From: Desulfobacca sp. 4484_104
GTDB lineage: Bacteria > Desulfobacterota > Desulfobaccia > Desulfobaccales > Desulfobaccaceae
Direction: 5' to 3'
Length of the DNA: 38,069 nt
NCBI GenBank assembly: GCA_002049795.1
Contig: MUKC01000028.1
Location: 1 to 38,069, forward strand
Positions 23,314 through 31,753 of the stretch are shown here, piece by piece (position 1 is the stretch's first letter; each line of letters opens with the position of its first letter). The translations under genes were made by a program, and so were the position numbers. The notes under the pieces were generated by a model that saw only the letters and a list, made by a program, of their open reading frames with translations, did no database searches and was not told the origin of the DNA.

Positions 23314-23376
23314 TCCGCTGGGAAGGGTAGGAGGGAAGAAGCGGCGATCTAGCATTATTATCTCAAGCCCAGCGGA
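23314..23376. repeat. 9-bp inverted repeat flanking 45 nt
   Basis: TCCGCTGGG (23314-23322) and CCCAGCGGA (23368-23376) are exact inverted copies. They bracket 45 nt including a GGGTAGGAGGGAAG purine tract, in the 364-nt gap between hisD and the TPR gene. It could fold as a long-range stem of a small RNA or mark a protein-binding region; no T-run terminator or promoter is clearly attached. The rest of the gap holds the hisD promoter and the sigma-54 site. Confidence 0.45.
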
Positions 23377-23502
23377 GAAATCGGCCGGATCTTGCCCAAT
23401 CGCCCTTGCCAGGTCGGTAGATCTTGCCGGTAAAGCGAAGGGAAATTATAGAGATTATTTAATATATATAATTAAATCATGCACTTAATTAATAGCCGAC
23501 TA

Positions 23503-23518
23503 TGGTACTTATTTTGCA
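23503..23518 (+). promoter_or_regulatory. Sigma-54-type promoter of the glycosyltransferase operon
   Basis: TGGTAC at 23503-23508 and TTGCA at 23514-23518 match the RpoN consensus TGGCACG-N4-TTGCW with the invariant GG and GC correctly spaced; two positions differ. Transcription would start near 23529, 31 nt before the ATG at 23560. Sigma-54 control is common for flagellar genes in this phylum. Confidence 0.65.
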
Positions 23519-23559
23519 GAAAACACCATAAACAGATCTGATCCAGGCGGGGGATTTTA

Positions 23560-24162
23560 ATGAGCGGCTATCAGGCGTTACGATTCGAGATTTATCAGGA
23601 GTTAGGTGAATGTTACACTGCGGTCGGCCAATTGGCTCGAGCCTCCCGGTATCTCCACCAGGCCCGCCAGGAATGCTGGCAAGATCCCCGACCGCTGGTG
23701 AGTTTGGGGGTGATCGCTTTAAAGGAAAATCAGCCGCAAGAGGCACGAAACTATTTCGAAGCCGCGTTGGCCTTGAAGCCCGAAGATGACCAGGCGCTTT
23801 ACGGTCTGGGCCAGGTAGCCCAGTCGATTGGGCAACTGCCGGAGGCCCGACAGTGGTTTCAAGCTGCTTGGGAACGAAATCCTGACAATCTTGAGGCCTT
23901 AAAAGGAATCCTGGCCACAGGGGAGGAGCCCGAAAGTCTAGAACTGGCGGCCGGTGCCCTGCGAACTCACCTGGAGCGTCGGCCCGCTGATCTGAAGATG
24001 CTTCAGCGTCTGGCCGACATCTATGTTCGACAGGGGAAGGCGGCGGACGCGGTGGACTTGCTGGAGCGGATTCTAATTTTTGAGCCGGATAATCTGGAGG
24101 CGCAAGACTTGCTGGCTCGGGTCCAAGGTGCGGATCAGAATGCGACCAACACCTTGTCATGA
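23560..24162 (+). CDS. Tetratricopeptide repeat protein
   Basis: A 200-residue soluble protein made of about five TPR units (e.g. YQELGECYTAVGQLARASRYLHQAR, then units with ALxxKPxD and ALYGLGQVAQSIGQLPEAR, ending in a LADIYVRQGKAADAVDLLERIL unit). TPR proteins act as protein-protein scaffolds. It has no signal peptide. It is the first gene after the sigma-54-type promoter and its stop overlaps an ATG (ATGA at 24159), the original start of the following broken gene. A role as adaptor for the glycosyltransferases is inferred from position. Confidence 0.85.
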   Translation: MSGYQALRFEIYQELGECYTAVGQLARASRYLHQARQECWQDPRPLVSLGVIALKENQPQEARNYFEAALALKPEDDQALYGLGQVAQSIGQLPEARQWFQAAWERNPDNLEALKGILATGEEPESLELAAGALRTHLERRPADLKMLQRLADIYVRQGKAADAVDLLERILIFEPDNLEAQDLLARVQGADQNATNTLS

Positions 24163-24387
24163 TAATTTCCACCGGGCCGGACTCGGTCGGAAAATTTTGA
24201 GTGCCAGAGATCTGCTTCAGCTCTACAGCATCTGTTCCGGCTGTCACCCTGGAAATATGATTATACCAAGTTTTGATTCGAACCCAACGGATTTATTGGC
24301 TCACCTCCGGCCCTGCGGGTTTGGGGTGAGGAGGGTAGGGCAGTAACCCTCCATAGCGCCCGTGACCCCTGGAAAGAAGCCCAGGCC
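24159..24387 (+). pseudogene. Frame-disrupted 5' end of the first glycosyltransferase
   Basis: An ATG at 24159 overlaps the TPR stop exactly as the other genes of this operon overlap, but its frame ends after 13 codons (TGA at 24198). In the frame of the downstream glycosyltransferase, 24277-24387 encodes sequence aligning with the paralogue's N-terminus (RVWGEEGRAVTLHSARDPW against KIGEVSLHSPYDP), yet it is cut off upstream by a TGA at 24274. At least one frameshift and one stop therefore separate the probable original start from the rest of the gene. Confidence 0.55.
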
Positions 24388-25944
24388 TTGGTAAAGCAGG
24401 CCCGGTTTGATCAGCAACTGCCGATAGTGGCCCTGGGGCTGGGATTAGGCTATCATCTGCTGCGCCTGATCGAAAACCTTTCGCCTGAACAACCGCTTCT
24501 GGTGGTGGAGAAGCGCCGGGATATTTTGACCGCGGCCCTGCGCAGTATAGATCTTGCCCCCCTGCTAACCCGGCCCGGCACCGCTCTGTTGGTCCATGAC
24601 GATCCAGCGACCCTGCTCCAACACCTTAACGCTCAGTTGCCCCAGGGCAACGGCCGCCGCCTCAACTTCTGGGGGCATCCCCCCTCCTTGCGGGCCGAAA
24701 AGACTTTTTACCTTAAGCTCATGGAAGGTTTGCAGGGGACCTGCGGCCCCTTGCCGGCCCGCCGCCGCGGTCTGAACCAGGACTGCCTGCGGGTGCTGAT
24801 TCTTAACACCGACTATTTTCTGATTCCTGAAATCCTGCGGGCTTTTAAGCATCTGGGGCATCAGTGCCACCTGGTAATGATCGATAAACGCCGGGAGCAG
24901 GGCGGTGAGATCCTTCGGCGTATCTTGCAGGAAGTCGGGAATTTCTCCCCCGATCTGATCTTTACGGTCAACCATCTGGGATTTGATCGGGAAGGGATGC
25001 TGATGGAAACCTTCCAGCGCGGTCGGCTGCCCTCGGTTTCCTGGTATGTTGATAGTCCCCGCCTGATTCTTAACCTTTACCAGGGTCCGGTCAGTGAGTT
25101 GTGTACCATTTTTGTCTGGGATCGGGACTACTTGCCGGATGTCAAGGGCTTAGGGTTTGAACAGGTATATGAATTGCCTTTGGCAACGGACCCGGCCATC
25201 TTCCGGCCCCGCCCAGCGCGGGTATGTAAGCCCTGGCAGGCCCCGGTGAGCTTTGTGGGCAACTCCATGGTGGGGGTGGTCGAGCAAAAGCTGTCCCGAC
25301 TCCCGGCGGACCGATCGTTTCTGGAATTATTCCAGGAGTTGTTAAAGGTTGTCCGGCAGCATCCTTATCAGCCACTGGCCCGGCTGGTGTCCGAGGCTGG
25401 TCTTGAGGCCCACCCCGGTTGGCAATATTGCGGCGCTCAGCAAGAAAATGATCTAGAGGCGGCCCTGGTCTGGGCCGGCACCCGCGATTATCGCCTGGAA
25501 CGGGTGCGGCAGTTAAGTCTGGCCTACCCGCGCATCTATGGTGATCGCGGCTGGCAGGAGCTGTTGTCGCCACCTTTCCAACTGCATCCGGAAGTCAATT
25601 ATTATGATGAGCTGCCGTTGGTCTATGCCGCTTCCCAGATTAACTTCAATGCTACCAGCCTGCAGATGAAGACGGCCGTCAATCAGCGGGTGTTTGATGT
25701 CCCGGCTGCCGCCGGCTTTCTCTTAACCGATTATAAAGAGCAATTGGGGGAACTCTTTAGCATCGGCAATGAGGTAATCTGTTATCACGACCCGGGAGAG
25801 ATTCCAGAATTAGTCCGCTTTTATTTGAGCCACCCCCGGCAACGGCAAGGGGTAATCGACCGCGGCCGACGGCGGGTGCTGAAAGAACATACCTATGTCC
25901 AGCGGCTTAAGACCATGCTGGCCTGTCTAAGGAGAAACTGGTGA
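24388..25944 (+). CDS. Maf/CgeB-like glycosyltransferase (first copy, 5' end damaged)
   Basis: 518 residues from a TTG at 24388. Residues ~10-60 hold the Rossmann-like IVALGLGLGYHL ... LLVVEKRRDILTAALRSIDLAPLL typical of Maf/flagellar-modification proteins. From ~133 comes a CgeB/DUF3880-type glycosyltransferase: RVLILNTDYF, PSVSWYVDSPR, ELPLATDPAIFRP and C-terminal NQRVFDVPAAAGFLLTDY. The sugar donor is unknown; related genes glycosylate flagellins or surface polymers. The paralogue at 27473 is colinear. Homology continues upstream of the TTG, so the true protein was probably longer. It overlaps the next gene by 4 nt (GTGA). Confidence 0.75.
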   Translation: MVKQARFDQQLPIVALGLGLGYHLLRLIENLSPEQPLLVVEKRRDILTAALRSIDLAPLLTRPGTALLVHDDPATLLQHLNAQLPQGNGRRLNFWGHPPSLRAEKTFYLKLMEGLQGTCGPLPARRRGLNQDCLRVLILNTDYFLIPEILRAFKHLGHQCHLVMIDKRREQGGEILRRILQEVGNFSPDLIFTVNHLGFDREGMLMETFQRGRLPSVSWYVDSPRLILNLYQGPVSELCTIFVWDRDYLPDVKGLGFEQVYELPLATDPAIFRPRPARVCKPWQAPVSFVGNSMVGVVEQKLSRLPADRSFLELFQELLKVVRQHPYQPLARLVSEAGLEAHPGWQYCGAQQENDLEAALVWAGTRDYRLERVRQLSLAYPRIYGDRGWQELLSPPFQLHPEVNYYDELPLVYAASQINFNATSLQMKTAVNQRVFDVPAAAGFLLTDYKEQLGELFSIGNEVICYHDPGEIPELVRFYLSHPRQRQGVIDRGRRRVLKEHTYVQRLKTMLACLRRNW

Positions 25945-27476
25945 CGGCGGAGTGCATCCTGGTCATGCAAATGGCCCGGCTGGGCGATCTAATCCAGACC
26001 ATGCCGCTGTTGTGCCGGTTACGGGCAATCTATCCAACGGCCCGCCTAAATGTCCTGACCGACCGCATCGGTGAACCGCTGTTAACCGGCCATCCCGCCG
26101 TGGATGAGGTCATTCCGGTTGATCTGGCACAGCTAAGTCAACTTCTCAGGCAAGATAGCTGGGGGGCTTACCAGCAGATTGCCGGATTAGTGCAGTCTTT
26201 GCAGCAGCAGCGCTATGATCTGGTTCTTAATATCAATTTTTCGTCCTTGACGCGGCTCTTGGCCTATCTCCTGCAAGTGCCTAGGGTTTTGGGCTATCAG
26301 CCGACGGCAGACGGCCGCGGCCTGATCAGATCTCCCTGGCTGGCCTATATCTATGCCCTGGTGCATGCGCGGCGGTTCAATCGGATAAATTTAGTAGATG
26401 TCTTCCGCCACTTAGCCCCGGCGGCGGAGTTTCCCGAACTGGCTCCGGTCCTGTTCGGTGGGCAGGACCAGCCGCCCGGATACACCTCTACCCTCCGGTT
26501 GATTGCCCTGCAATTGGGCAGCCGCCATCACCGCCGCCGCTGGCCGGTAGCTTTTTACGCCACCTTGAGTCAACGGTTAATCCAGGCATACGACCTGCGG
26601 TTGTTATTATTAGGCATTAAAGATGAGTGTCAGCTGGGGGAGAACTTGTTGAGGGCGCTTCCTGTTGCCTATCGGGAGCGGGTAATCAATCTGCAAGGGC
26701 GAACCTCCCTGGCCGAACTGAGTGATTGGCTCGCTCAGGCGCAACTATTGGTGACTGGCGACACTGGCACCATGCATCTGGCCGCTTATCTGGGGGTGCC
26801 GGTGCTGGCCCTGTTCATGGGTCCGGCTCTGTGCTTTGAAACTGGACCCTATGGTAACGGCCATTATGTGTTGCAGGCCGAACCCGATTGCCACCCTTGT
26901 GCCGAAGCCAGGGCCAGTTGTGACCATGCCGGTTGCCGCCAGATGATCAGACCGGAAATGGCCGCCGCGGTTATTGATCACCTTCTGGGCGGTGAGGCGT
27001 TGTGCCTCGATAGCGCGGCCTGGCCCGGAGTTCAGCTTTACCGTAGTGAATCTGACGCCTTAGGGGTAAATTATCGGCCTCAATTAGCCCGCCCCTGGAC
27101 CTTTGTCAATCTGGTCGGACAGGCCTATCGCCGGGCCGGCCAGCAGTTGCTGGGGATTGATGGTCCGGGTCTGCCCCCAAATAGCTGGGGTTATCTGCCC
27201 TCTGGGATGCGGCGTGAAATGCTATTCCGAAAACTGGAAAAATTTCAGCAAGTTTTACGAAAGGGCAACAGTCAAACCGCCGGAGAGCCTGAACTTCAAG
27301 AGGCCCTAGTGCCACTGGCAGCCTTTCAGCAGGAATTAAGGCGGCAAGCTCAGTTGCCCGGCTATTTCTTGCCCAACTTGAACGCCGATGGTGATCAATA
27401 CGGGGCCTGTGTTACAGATTTCTTGTGGAGTAGTTTAGAAGGCTGGCTGAGCCAGGCCAAAGGGTTGGAAACATGA
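25941..27476 (+). CDS. GT9 heptosyltransferase-like glycosyltransferase (first copy)
   Basis: 511 residues, GTG start overlapping the previous stop. The GT9/ADP-heptose transferase fold is clear: N-terminal MQMARLGDLIQTMPLL, C-terminal nucleotide-binding half with IALQLGSRHHRRRWP, and the hallmark LLVTGDTGTMHLAAYLGVPVLALF near residue 270. A CxPC motif with downstream cysteines (DCHPC ... CDHAGC) follows, as in many GT9 proteins of this phylum. About 150 residues beyond the GT9 domain form a helical extension shared with the second copy. It probably adds a sugar in the pathway of its partner; donor unknown. Ends with an ATGA overlap. Confidence 0.87.
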   Translation: MTAECILVMQMARLGDLIQTMPLLCRLRAIYPTARLNVLTDRIGEPLLTGHPAVDEVIPVDLAQLSQLLRQDSWGAYQQIAGLVQSLQQQRYDLVLNINFSSLTRLLAYLLQVPRVLGYQPTADGRGLIRSPWLAYIYALVHARRFNRINLVDVFRHLAPAAEFPELAPVLFGGQDQPPGYTSTLRLIALQLGSRHHRRRWPVAFYATLSQRLIQAYDLRLLLLGIKDECQLGENLLRALPVAYRERVINLQGRTSLAELSDWLAQAQLLVTGDTGTMHLAAYLGVPVLALFMGPALCFETGPYGNGHYVLQAEPDCHPCAEARASCDHAGCRQMIRPEMAAAVIDHLLGGEALCLDSAAWPGVQLYRSESDALGVNYRPQLARPWTFVNLVGQAYRRAGQQLLGIDGPGLPPNSWGYLPSGMRREMLFRKLEKFQQVLRKGNSQTAGEPELQEALVPLAAFQQELRRQAQLPGYFLPNLNADGDQYGACVTDFLWSSLEGWLSQAKGLET

Positions 27477-29284
27477 ATATCTATGAGAAAAATTTGGCAG
27501 TTCTGAGAAAAACTCGTCCGGCGTTGGCGGAACGCCTCGGTCAAGTCGTAGTGCCGCCGCACTTTCAGGTAGTCCAGGCCAGAAATGGCCAGCCGATTCT
27601 GAAGATCGGCGAGGTCAGCCTGCATTCCCCTTATGATCCGACCGCCGAAGGGCAACGCTGGGCCTGGGCGCAGGAGCCGCCAAGCGCCGGGGAGCCGCTG
27701 GTTATCTTTGGCCTGGGATTGGGGTATCATTGGCAATATTTTTTGGACACCGCAGACTCGTTGTTTGTGGTAGAACCGTCGCTGGAAGTGGCGCGGCTAG
27801 CGCTGGAGCAGGTGGATCTAACCCCGTTGTTGGAGCGGCAAGGACTGCGCGTCGGCCGGGATTTCTATGACTTACCGCGTCCGGCCCGGCTGTTAGTGCA
27901 CCAGCCTACCCTACGTCAGCAACGCGGGGCTTATCGACGCCTGGAACGCTGGTTGGCCGACCCGAGCCAGCCAGGACCGGCGACCGCAGATGCGGTTGTG
28001 GGTCGCCCCTTGAAAATTTTGGTTATTTCTCCTCTTTATGGCGGGTCCTATCCGATTGCCCAATACTGCACTCGGGCCTTTAAGCGTCTGGGCCATCAGG
28101 CCGAGATGCTTGATCACGGGCCTTTTTTCCCAGCCTACAAGGCCCTGGAACAGATAAGCCGCACGCCCCAACATACCCTGGGACTTAAGCAAGGCTTACT
28201 GCGGTTGATTTCCGAGGCCATCCTGGTCAAAGCTGCCGAATATAAGCCCGACCTGGTCTGGGCCTTGGCCCAGGCCCCGCTTGATTGCCAATTAATCAAG
28301 GCCCTGCAAGATCAGGGCAGCAGAGTCGCTTACTGGTTTGTCGAGGATTTCCGGGTCATGACCTATTGGCGAGAACTGGCCCCGGCGGTCGATGCCTTTC
28401 TGGTGATTCAGGAGGAACCCTTTTATCAGGCCCTGGAAAAGGCCGGGGTCGAAAAGTATGCCTTCCTGCCGCTGGCTACCGATCCCGAGATTTTTCGCCT
28501 TTTGGAGTTATCCCCCGCCGAAAAACGCCGCTTCGGCTCGGCGCTAGCCTTTGTCGGCGCCGGTTATCTCAACCGCCGTCAGGTTTTTCAGGGGTTGACT
28601 GATTTTGATTTAAAAATCTGGGGCAGCGACTGGGACCTCAAATCCCCCCTGGGACCCTATATTCAATGCCAGGGTGCCAGGATCTCCGCCGAAGACAGTG
28701 TCAAAATATTTAATGCCAGCCGCATTAATCTCAATTTGCACTCTTCGCCTTTTCATCAGGGCATTAACCCTGAGGGCGATTATCTCAATCCGCGGGTCTT
28801 TGATCTGGCCGCCTGTGGTGCTTTTCAACTGGTAGATTGGCGCGGCCAGTTGCCCCGATTTTTTAAACCTGGGGAGGAAATTGTCACATTTACCACAGTG
28901 GAAGAATTGCGGCAGCAGATTGACTATTACCTGGCGCATCCGGAAGAGCGGGAGGCTATTGCCCGCCGGGGTCGGGAACGGGTCCGACGCCAGCACACTT
29001 ATGAACATCGCCTGGCGCAGGCCTTGCAGCTGATCGAGGAGCTTAATCCCGGAGCCTGGCCGACCCGGCAACCCCCGGCCACAACCATCGGTCAACTGCT
29101 CAACCGACTGCCCGACGACAGTTCCCTAAAAAGTTATCTGGCACGCTGGGATCCGACGGAGACGGTTAGTTTGGAGGGTTTGGCTACCCGAATTGCCCAG
29201 GGCCAGGGCAAGCTTTCCGAGCCTGAGGGCATTATCCTGTTTTTAAATGAGTTCCGCCAGGGACTACAACGCGGCCAGTTATGA
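27473..29284 (+). CDS. Maf/CgeB-like glycosyltransferase (second copy)
   Basis: 603 residues, intact. After an N-terminal ~80 residues, LVIFGLGLGYHWQYF ... SLFVVEPSLEVARLALEQVDLTPLL marks the Maf-like Rossmann part. From ~179 the CgeB/DUF3880 glycosyltransferase part shows ILVISPLYGGSYPIAQ, PDLVWALAQAPLD, VAYWFVEDFRVM, FLPLATDPEIF and LNPRVFDLAACGAFQLVDW, followed by a ~90-residue C-terminal extension. The gene overlaps both neighbours by 4 nt. It provides the reference for the damaged first copy. Cytoplasmic; glycosylation of flagellin before export is the most likely role, inferred from sigma-54 sites and the FliT-like gene. Confidence 0.85.
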   Translation: MNIYEKNLAVLRKTRPALAERLGQVVVPPHFQVVQARNGQPILKIGEVSLHSPYDPTAEGQRWAWAQEPPSAGEPLVIFGLGLGYHWQYFLDTADSLFVVEPSLEVARLALEQVDLTPLLERQGLRVGRDFYDLPRPARLLVHQPTLRQQRGAYRRLERWLADPSQPGPATADAVVGRPLKILVISPLYGGSYPIAQYCTRAFKRLGHQAEMLDHGPFFPAYKALEQISRTPQHTLGLKQGLLRLISEAILVKAAEYKPDLVWALAQAPLDCQLIKALQDQGSRVAYWFVEDFRVMTYWRELAPAVDAFLVIQEEPFYQALEKAGVEKYAFLPLATDPEIFRLLELSPAEKRRFGSALAFVGAGYLNRRQVFQGLTDFDLKIWGSDWDLKSPLGPYIQCQGARISAEDSVKIFNASRINLNLHSSPFHQGINPEGDYLNPRVFDLAACGAFQLVDWRGQLPRFFKPGEEIVTFTTVEELRQQIDYYLAHPEEREAIARRGRERVRRQHTYEHRLAQALQLIEELNPGAWPTRQPPATTIGQLLNRLPDDSSLKSYLARWDPTETVSLEGLATRIAQGQGKLSEPEGIILFLNEFRQGLQRGQL

Positions 29285-31044
29285 AAGAGATCATGATCAT
29301 TAATCTGATGCGGTTGGGGGATTTGGTCCAGACTACCCCTTTGCTGCGGGCTGTGCGCCGGGAGCACCCCACAGCCCGGATAACCTTGGTGGTCCAGGAT
29401 GTTTTCCAAGAAGTGGCCGAATTAATGCCTGGTTATGATCGGTTAGTGGTTCTTGATTTTCTCAGGTTGGCTCCCCTAGTGGACCAGGAAGGCCAAAATC
29501 TCCTCGCCGCCTATGATTATCTGGCCACTATAACCGCGACTCTGAAAAATCCGCGCTCTGACCTGGTCATCAATCTCACCCCCAACCGGCTGGGGGCCAT
29601 CCTGACGCGACTGGTAGCGGGACCAGAAGTGCGCGGATTGACGATGACTGCCGACCGTCAGTTCAGGAGTCAGCCAGCCTGGATGGCTTATATGCTCTGT
29701 GCCGCCAAACACTACCGGTTTAATCCGTTTAACATCGTCGATCAGTTCACCCGGGGGGGAGGCTTCCGGCCCCAGGGCGAGGGGGTGGCGCTCAAGCCCC
29801 CGGCGACCGTGCTCGACCAGGTTGATCGGCATCTGGCCGCGTTGGGCCGGGATCCGTCCACCTGGCTGATTGGCCTGCAGCCTGGAGCCAGTGCCGTGCT
29901 CCGGCAATGGCCGCCAGAATCCTTTGTTACCCTGGCCCGGTTACTTCTTGAGACCCATTCCTGTCACTTCCTGCTGTTAGGGACCGAAAAGGAGCGTCAC
30001 CTGGGAGAGTTCATCCAGGCGCGGTTGCCGGTGGGGGTAACAACTTCCCTGATGGGCCAGACCCGCATAGCCGACCTGGCGGCTTATCTGGCCCGCCTGC
30101 AACTGCTGATTACCAACGATACCGGCACCATGCACGTCGCTTGCGGAGTGGGCACGCCAGTGCTGGGTCTGTTCCTGGCCACTGCCCGGGTTCACGATAC
30201 CGGGCCTACCGGCCGTGGCCACCTGGCGTTGCAACCGCGGCTGGACTGTTACCCCTGCCAGAACACCGGCGTCTGTACCTCGTTGCGCTGTCATCAGGCG
30301 CTGGACCCGGCCCTGGTAGCCCACCTGGCGCAACACCGCTTGCAAGGCCAGCCGCTGACCCAGATAGACGATAATCCTTTCTGGGAGAACGTCGATGTCT
30401 TTGTTTCGGACTATGATGACCAGGGTTATCAAGTATATTACCCGCTTATTTGCCGTCCCTTGGACCCGGCCTATTTCTGGAATCTGGTAATGCGCCTGGG
30501 CTGGCGATGGCTCCTGGATGGCAGCCCTGAACCGCTCAGATTAGTAGTCCAGCAAGGGATGGAATTTATTAGGCGTTATTTTCAACCCCCGATTAACAGG
30601 TTAAGAGCACTGCAGAGAGAACAGGCATTGCAGGAGCTTATCCAGCTGGCCCAGCAAGGCCTAAAGCGAACTGGGCAAATATTGCCGTTAGGGGTTGATG
30701 CCGACCGGCATCTAGCCCGCATTAAAACGCTGGGGGAGCGTCTGGCCCAGATTGATACGGCTATTGTCCGGCTGGGGCACATCTTTCCAGAGATCGCCTC
30801 GCTAGTCGAGATGTTCCAGCTGGCGCAAACCTATCTGGAAGGCAGCGACCTGATACCGCTAACCCGCCAGACCCGTGAGCTTTATGGCCAGCTCTACCGG
30901 CAGGGGAAAATCTTTTTGAAAATTCTGTCGCTGTGCGACTGTCAGTGGAATGATTGTGATTTGCGGCGAGACCATCCGCTGCCATCTAGCGCATCCTGGT
31001 TGACTGGTGCTGAAACAAATTTTGCCGCTCCCAACTCTTTCTGA
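29281..31044 (+). CDS. GT9 heptosyltransferase-like glycosyltransferase (second copy)
   Basis: 587 residues. Same architecture as the first GT9: IMIINLMRLGDLVQTTPLL, WLIGLQPGASAVLRQWPPESF, LLITNDTGTMHVACGVGTPVLGLF near 278, and a Cys-containing DCYPCQNTGVC. The C-terminal extension (from ~365) is ~75 residues longer than in copy one, with long amphipathic helices (e.g. LRALQREQALQELIQLAQQGL) that may oligomerise or bind a partner. Starts within an ATGA overlap and closes the four-gene block. Confidence 0.87.
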   Translation: MKEIMIINLMRLGDLVQTTPLLRAVRREHPTARITLVVQDVFQEVAELMPGYDRLVVLDFLRLAPLVDQEGQNLLAAYDYLATITATLKNPRSDLVINLTPNRLGAILTRLVAGPEVRGLTMTADRQFRSQPAWMAYMLCAAKHYRFNPFNIVDQFTRGGGFRPQGEGVALKPPATVLDQVDRHLAALGRDPSTWLIGLQPGASAVLRQWPPESFVTLARLLLETHSCHFLLLGTEKERHLGEFIQARLPVGVTTSLMGQTRIADLAAYLARLQLLITNDTGTMHVACGVGTPVLGLFLATARVHDTGPTGRGHLALQPRLDCYPCQNTGVCTSLRCHQALDPALVAHLAQHRLQGQPLTQIDDNPFWENVDVFVSDYDDQGYQVYYPLICRPLDPAYFWNLVMRLGWRWLLDGSPEPLRLVVQQGMEFIRRYFQPPINRLRALQREQALQELIQLAQQGLKRTGQILPLGVDADRHLARIKTLGERLAQIDTAIVRLGHIFPEIASLVEMFQLAQTYLEGSDLIPLTRQTRELYGQLYRQGKIFLKILSLCDCQWNDCDLRRDHPLPSSASWLTGAETNFAAPNSF

Positions 31045-31067
31045 GTGGCACTGCCGATTATTTAATT

Positions 31068-31083
31068 TGGTACGGTAAATGCG
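31068..31083 (+). promoter_or_regulatory. Second sigma-54-type promoter
   Basis: TGGTACG (31068-31074) followed after 4 nt by ATGCG (31079-31083) keeps the GG and GC of the RpoN -24/-12 elements at the correct distance; three positions differ from TGGCACG-N4-TTGCW. It stands ~53 nt before the ATG at 31136. The TGGTAC half is identical to that of the site at 23503. Confidence 0.5.
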
Positions 31084-31135
31084 TAAATTAGATTTTTAAT
31101 AAAGTGTGAGTTTTTTACCACGTGGGAGTTCAATC

Positions 31136-31753
31136 ATGAATATCACCATTAATGAACAAGCCCTGGAGGTCAATTTTGACCATTTGCGGAATCTGGAAGA
31201 GGCCCTGGTGGAAGTGGCCGATTCCTATATTCCGGAGGGCGAACAGTTGTTTCAGGTGAAAGTTAACGGGGATTTGTTCAGCGAACGTTATCCACGGGAA
31301 GCCCGTTATATCGACCTGGAAACCGTCACCCGCCTGGATATCCATACGGTTACGGATCGGGAACTGGCTTTGGCAATCCTCAAGGAAGCCGGTGGTCAGG
31401 CTGATGTCCTGATCCAGGCCCTGGAACAAGGGGCGACCTTGTTCCGCCTGGCCGATGAAAATGAGGCCAATCATTATTATGCCCAGGTCCTGGACACCTT
31501 GCGCTGGCTGCTGCAGATCGGCGAGATGGCGGGGCAGGTGCTCGGCGTTAATTTAACCCGGCTACACCAAGAGAATGGCGACCTGGTCGGAAATTATGTC
31601 AACGACCTCGAAGAATTACTTAATGAAATGGTTCAGGTGCATCAGGAGAGTGATTTTATCCTCCTGGCCGACCTGATGGAATATGAACTTCTACCCGCGG
31701 TGGCCAAGTGGAAAAACATTCTAATACAACTTGGGGAGATGACCAAGGTCTGA
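31136..31753 (+). CDS. Uncharacterised helical protein of the flagellar-type locus
   Basis: 205 residues from the ATG at 31136 (GGGAG upstream); the frame is open further upstream to 31106. The N-terminal ~80 residues look alpha/beta (ITINEQALEV, LFQVKVNGDLFSERY), the rest is helical with Leu/Glu-rich helices (LNEMVQVHQESDFILLADLMEYELLPAVAKW). No signal peptide, cysteine or membrane segment. No family recognised. Its position between a sigma-54-type site and a FliT-like gene, and its helical tail, suggest a flagellar chaperone or assembly protein; this is inference. Confidence 0.75.
   Translation: MNITINEQALEVNFDHLRNLEEALVEVADSYIPEGEQLFQVKVNGDLFSERYPREARYIDLETVTRLDIHTVTDRELALAILKEAGGQADVLIQALEQGATLFRLADENEANHYYAQVLDTLRWLLQIGEMAGQVLGVNLTRLHQENGDLVGNYVNDLEELLNEMVQVHQESDFILLADLMEYELLPAVAKWKNILIQLGEMTKV

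Noticed and set aside
24080-24346. 88-residue plus-strand frame across the TPR/glycosyltransferase junction
   Set aside because: Begins inside the TPR gene out of frame; shows no similarity to the paralogue's N-terminus.
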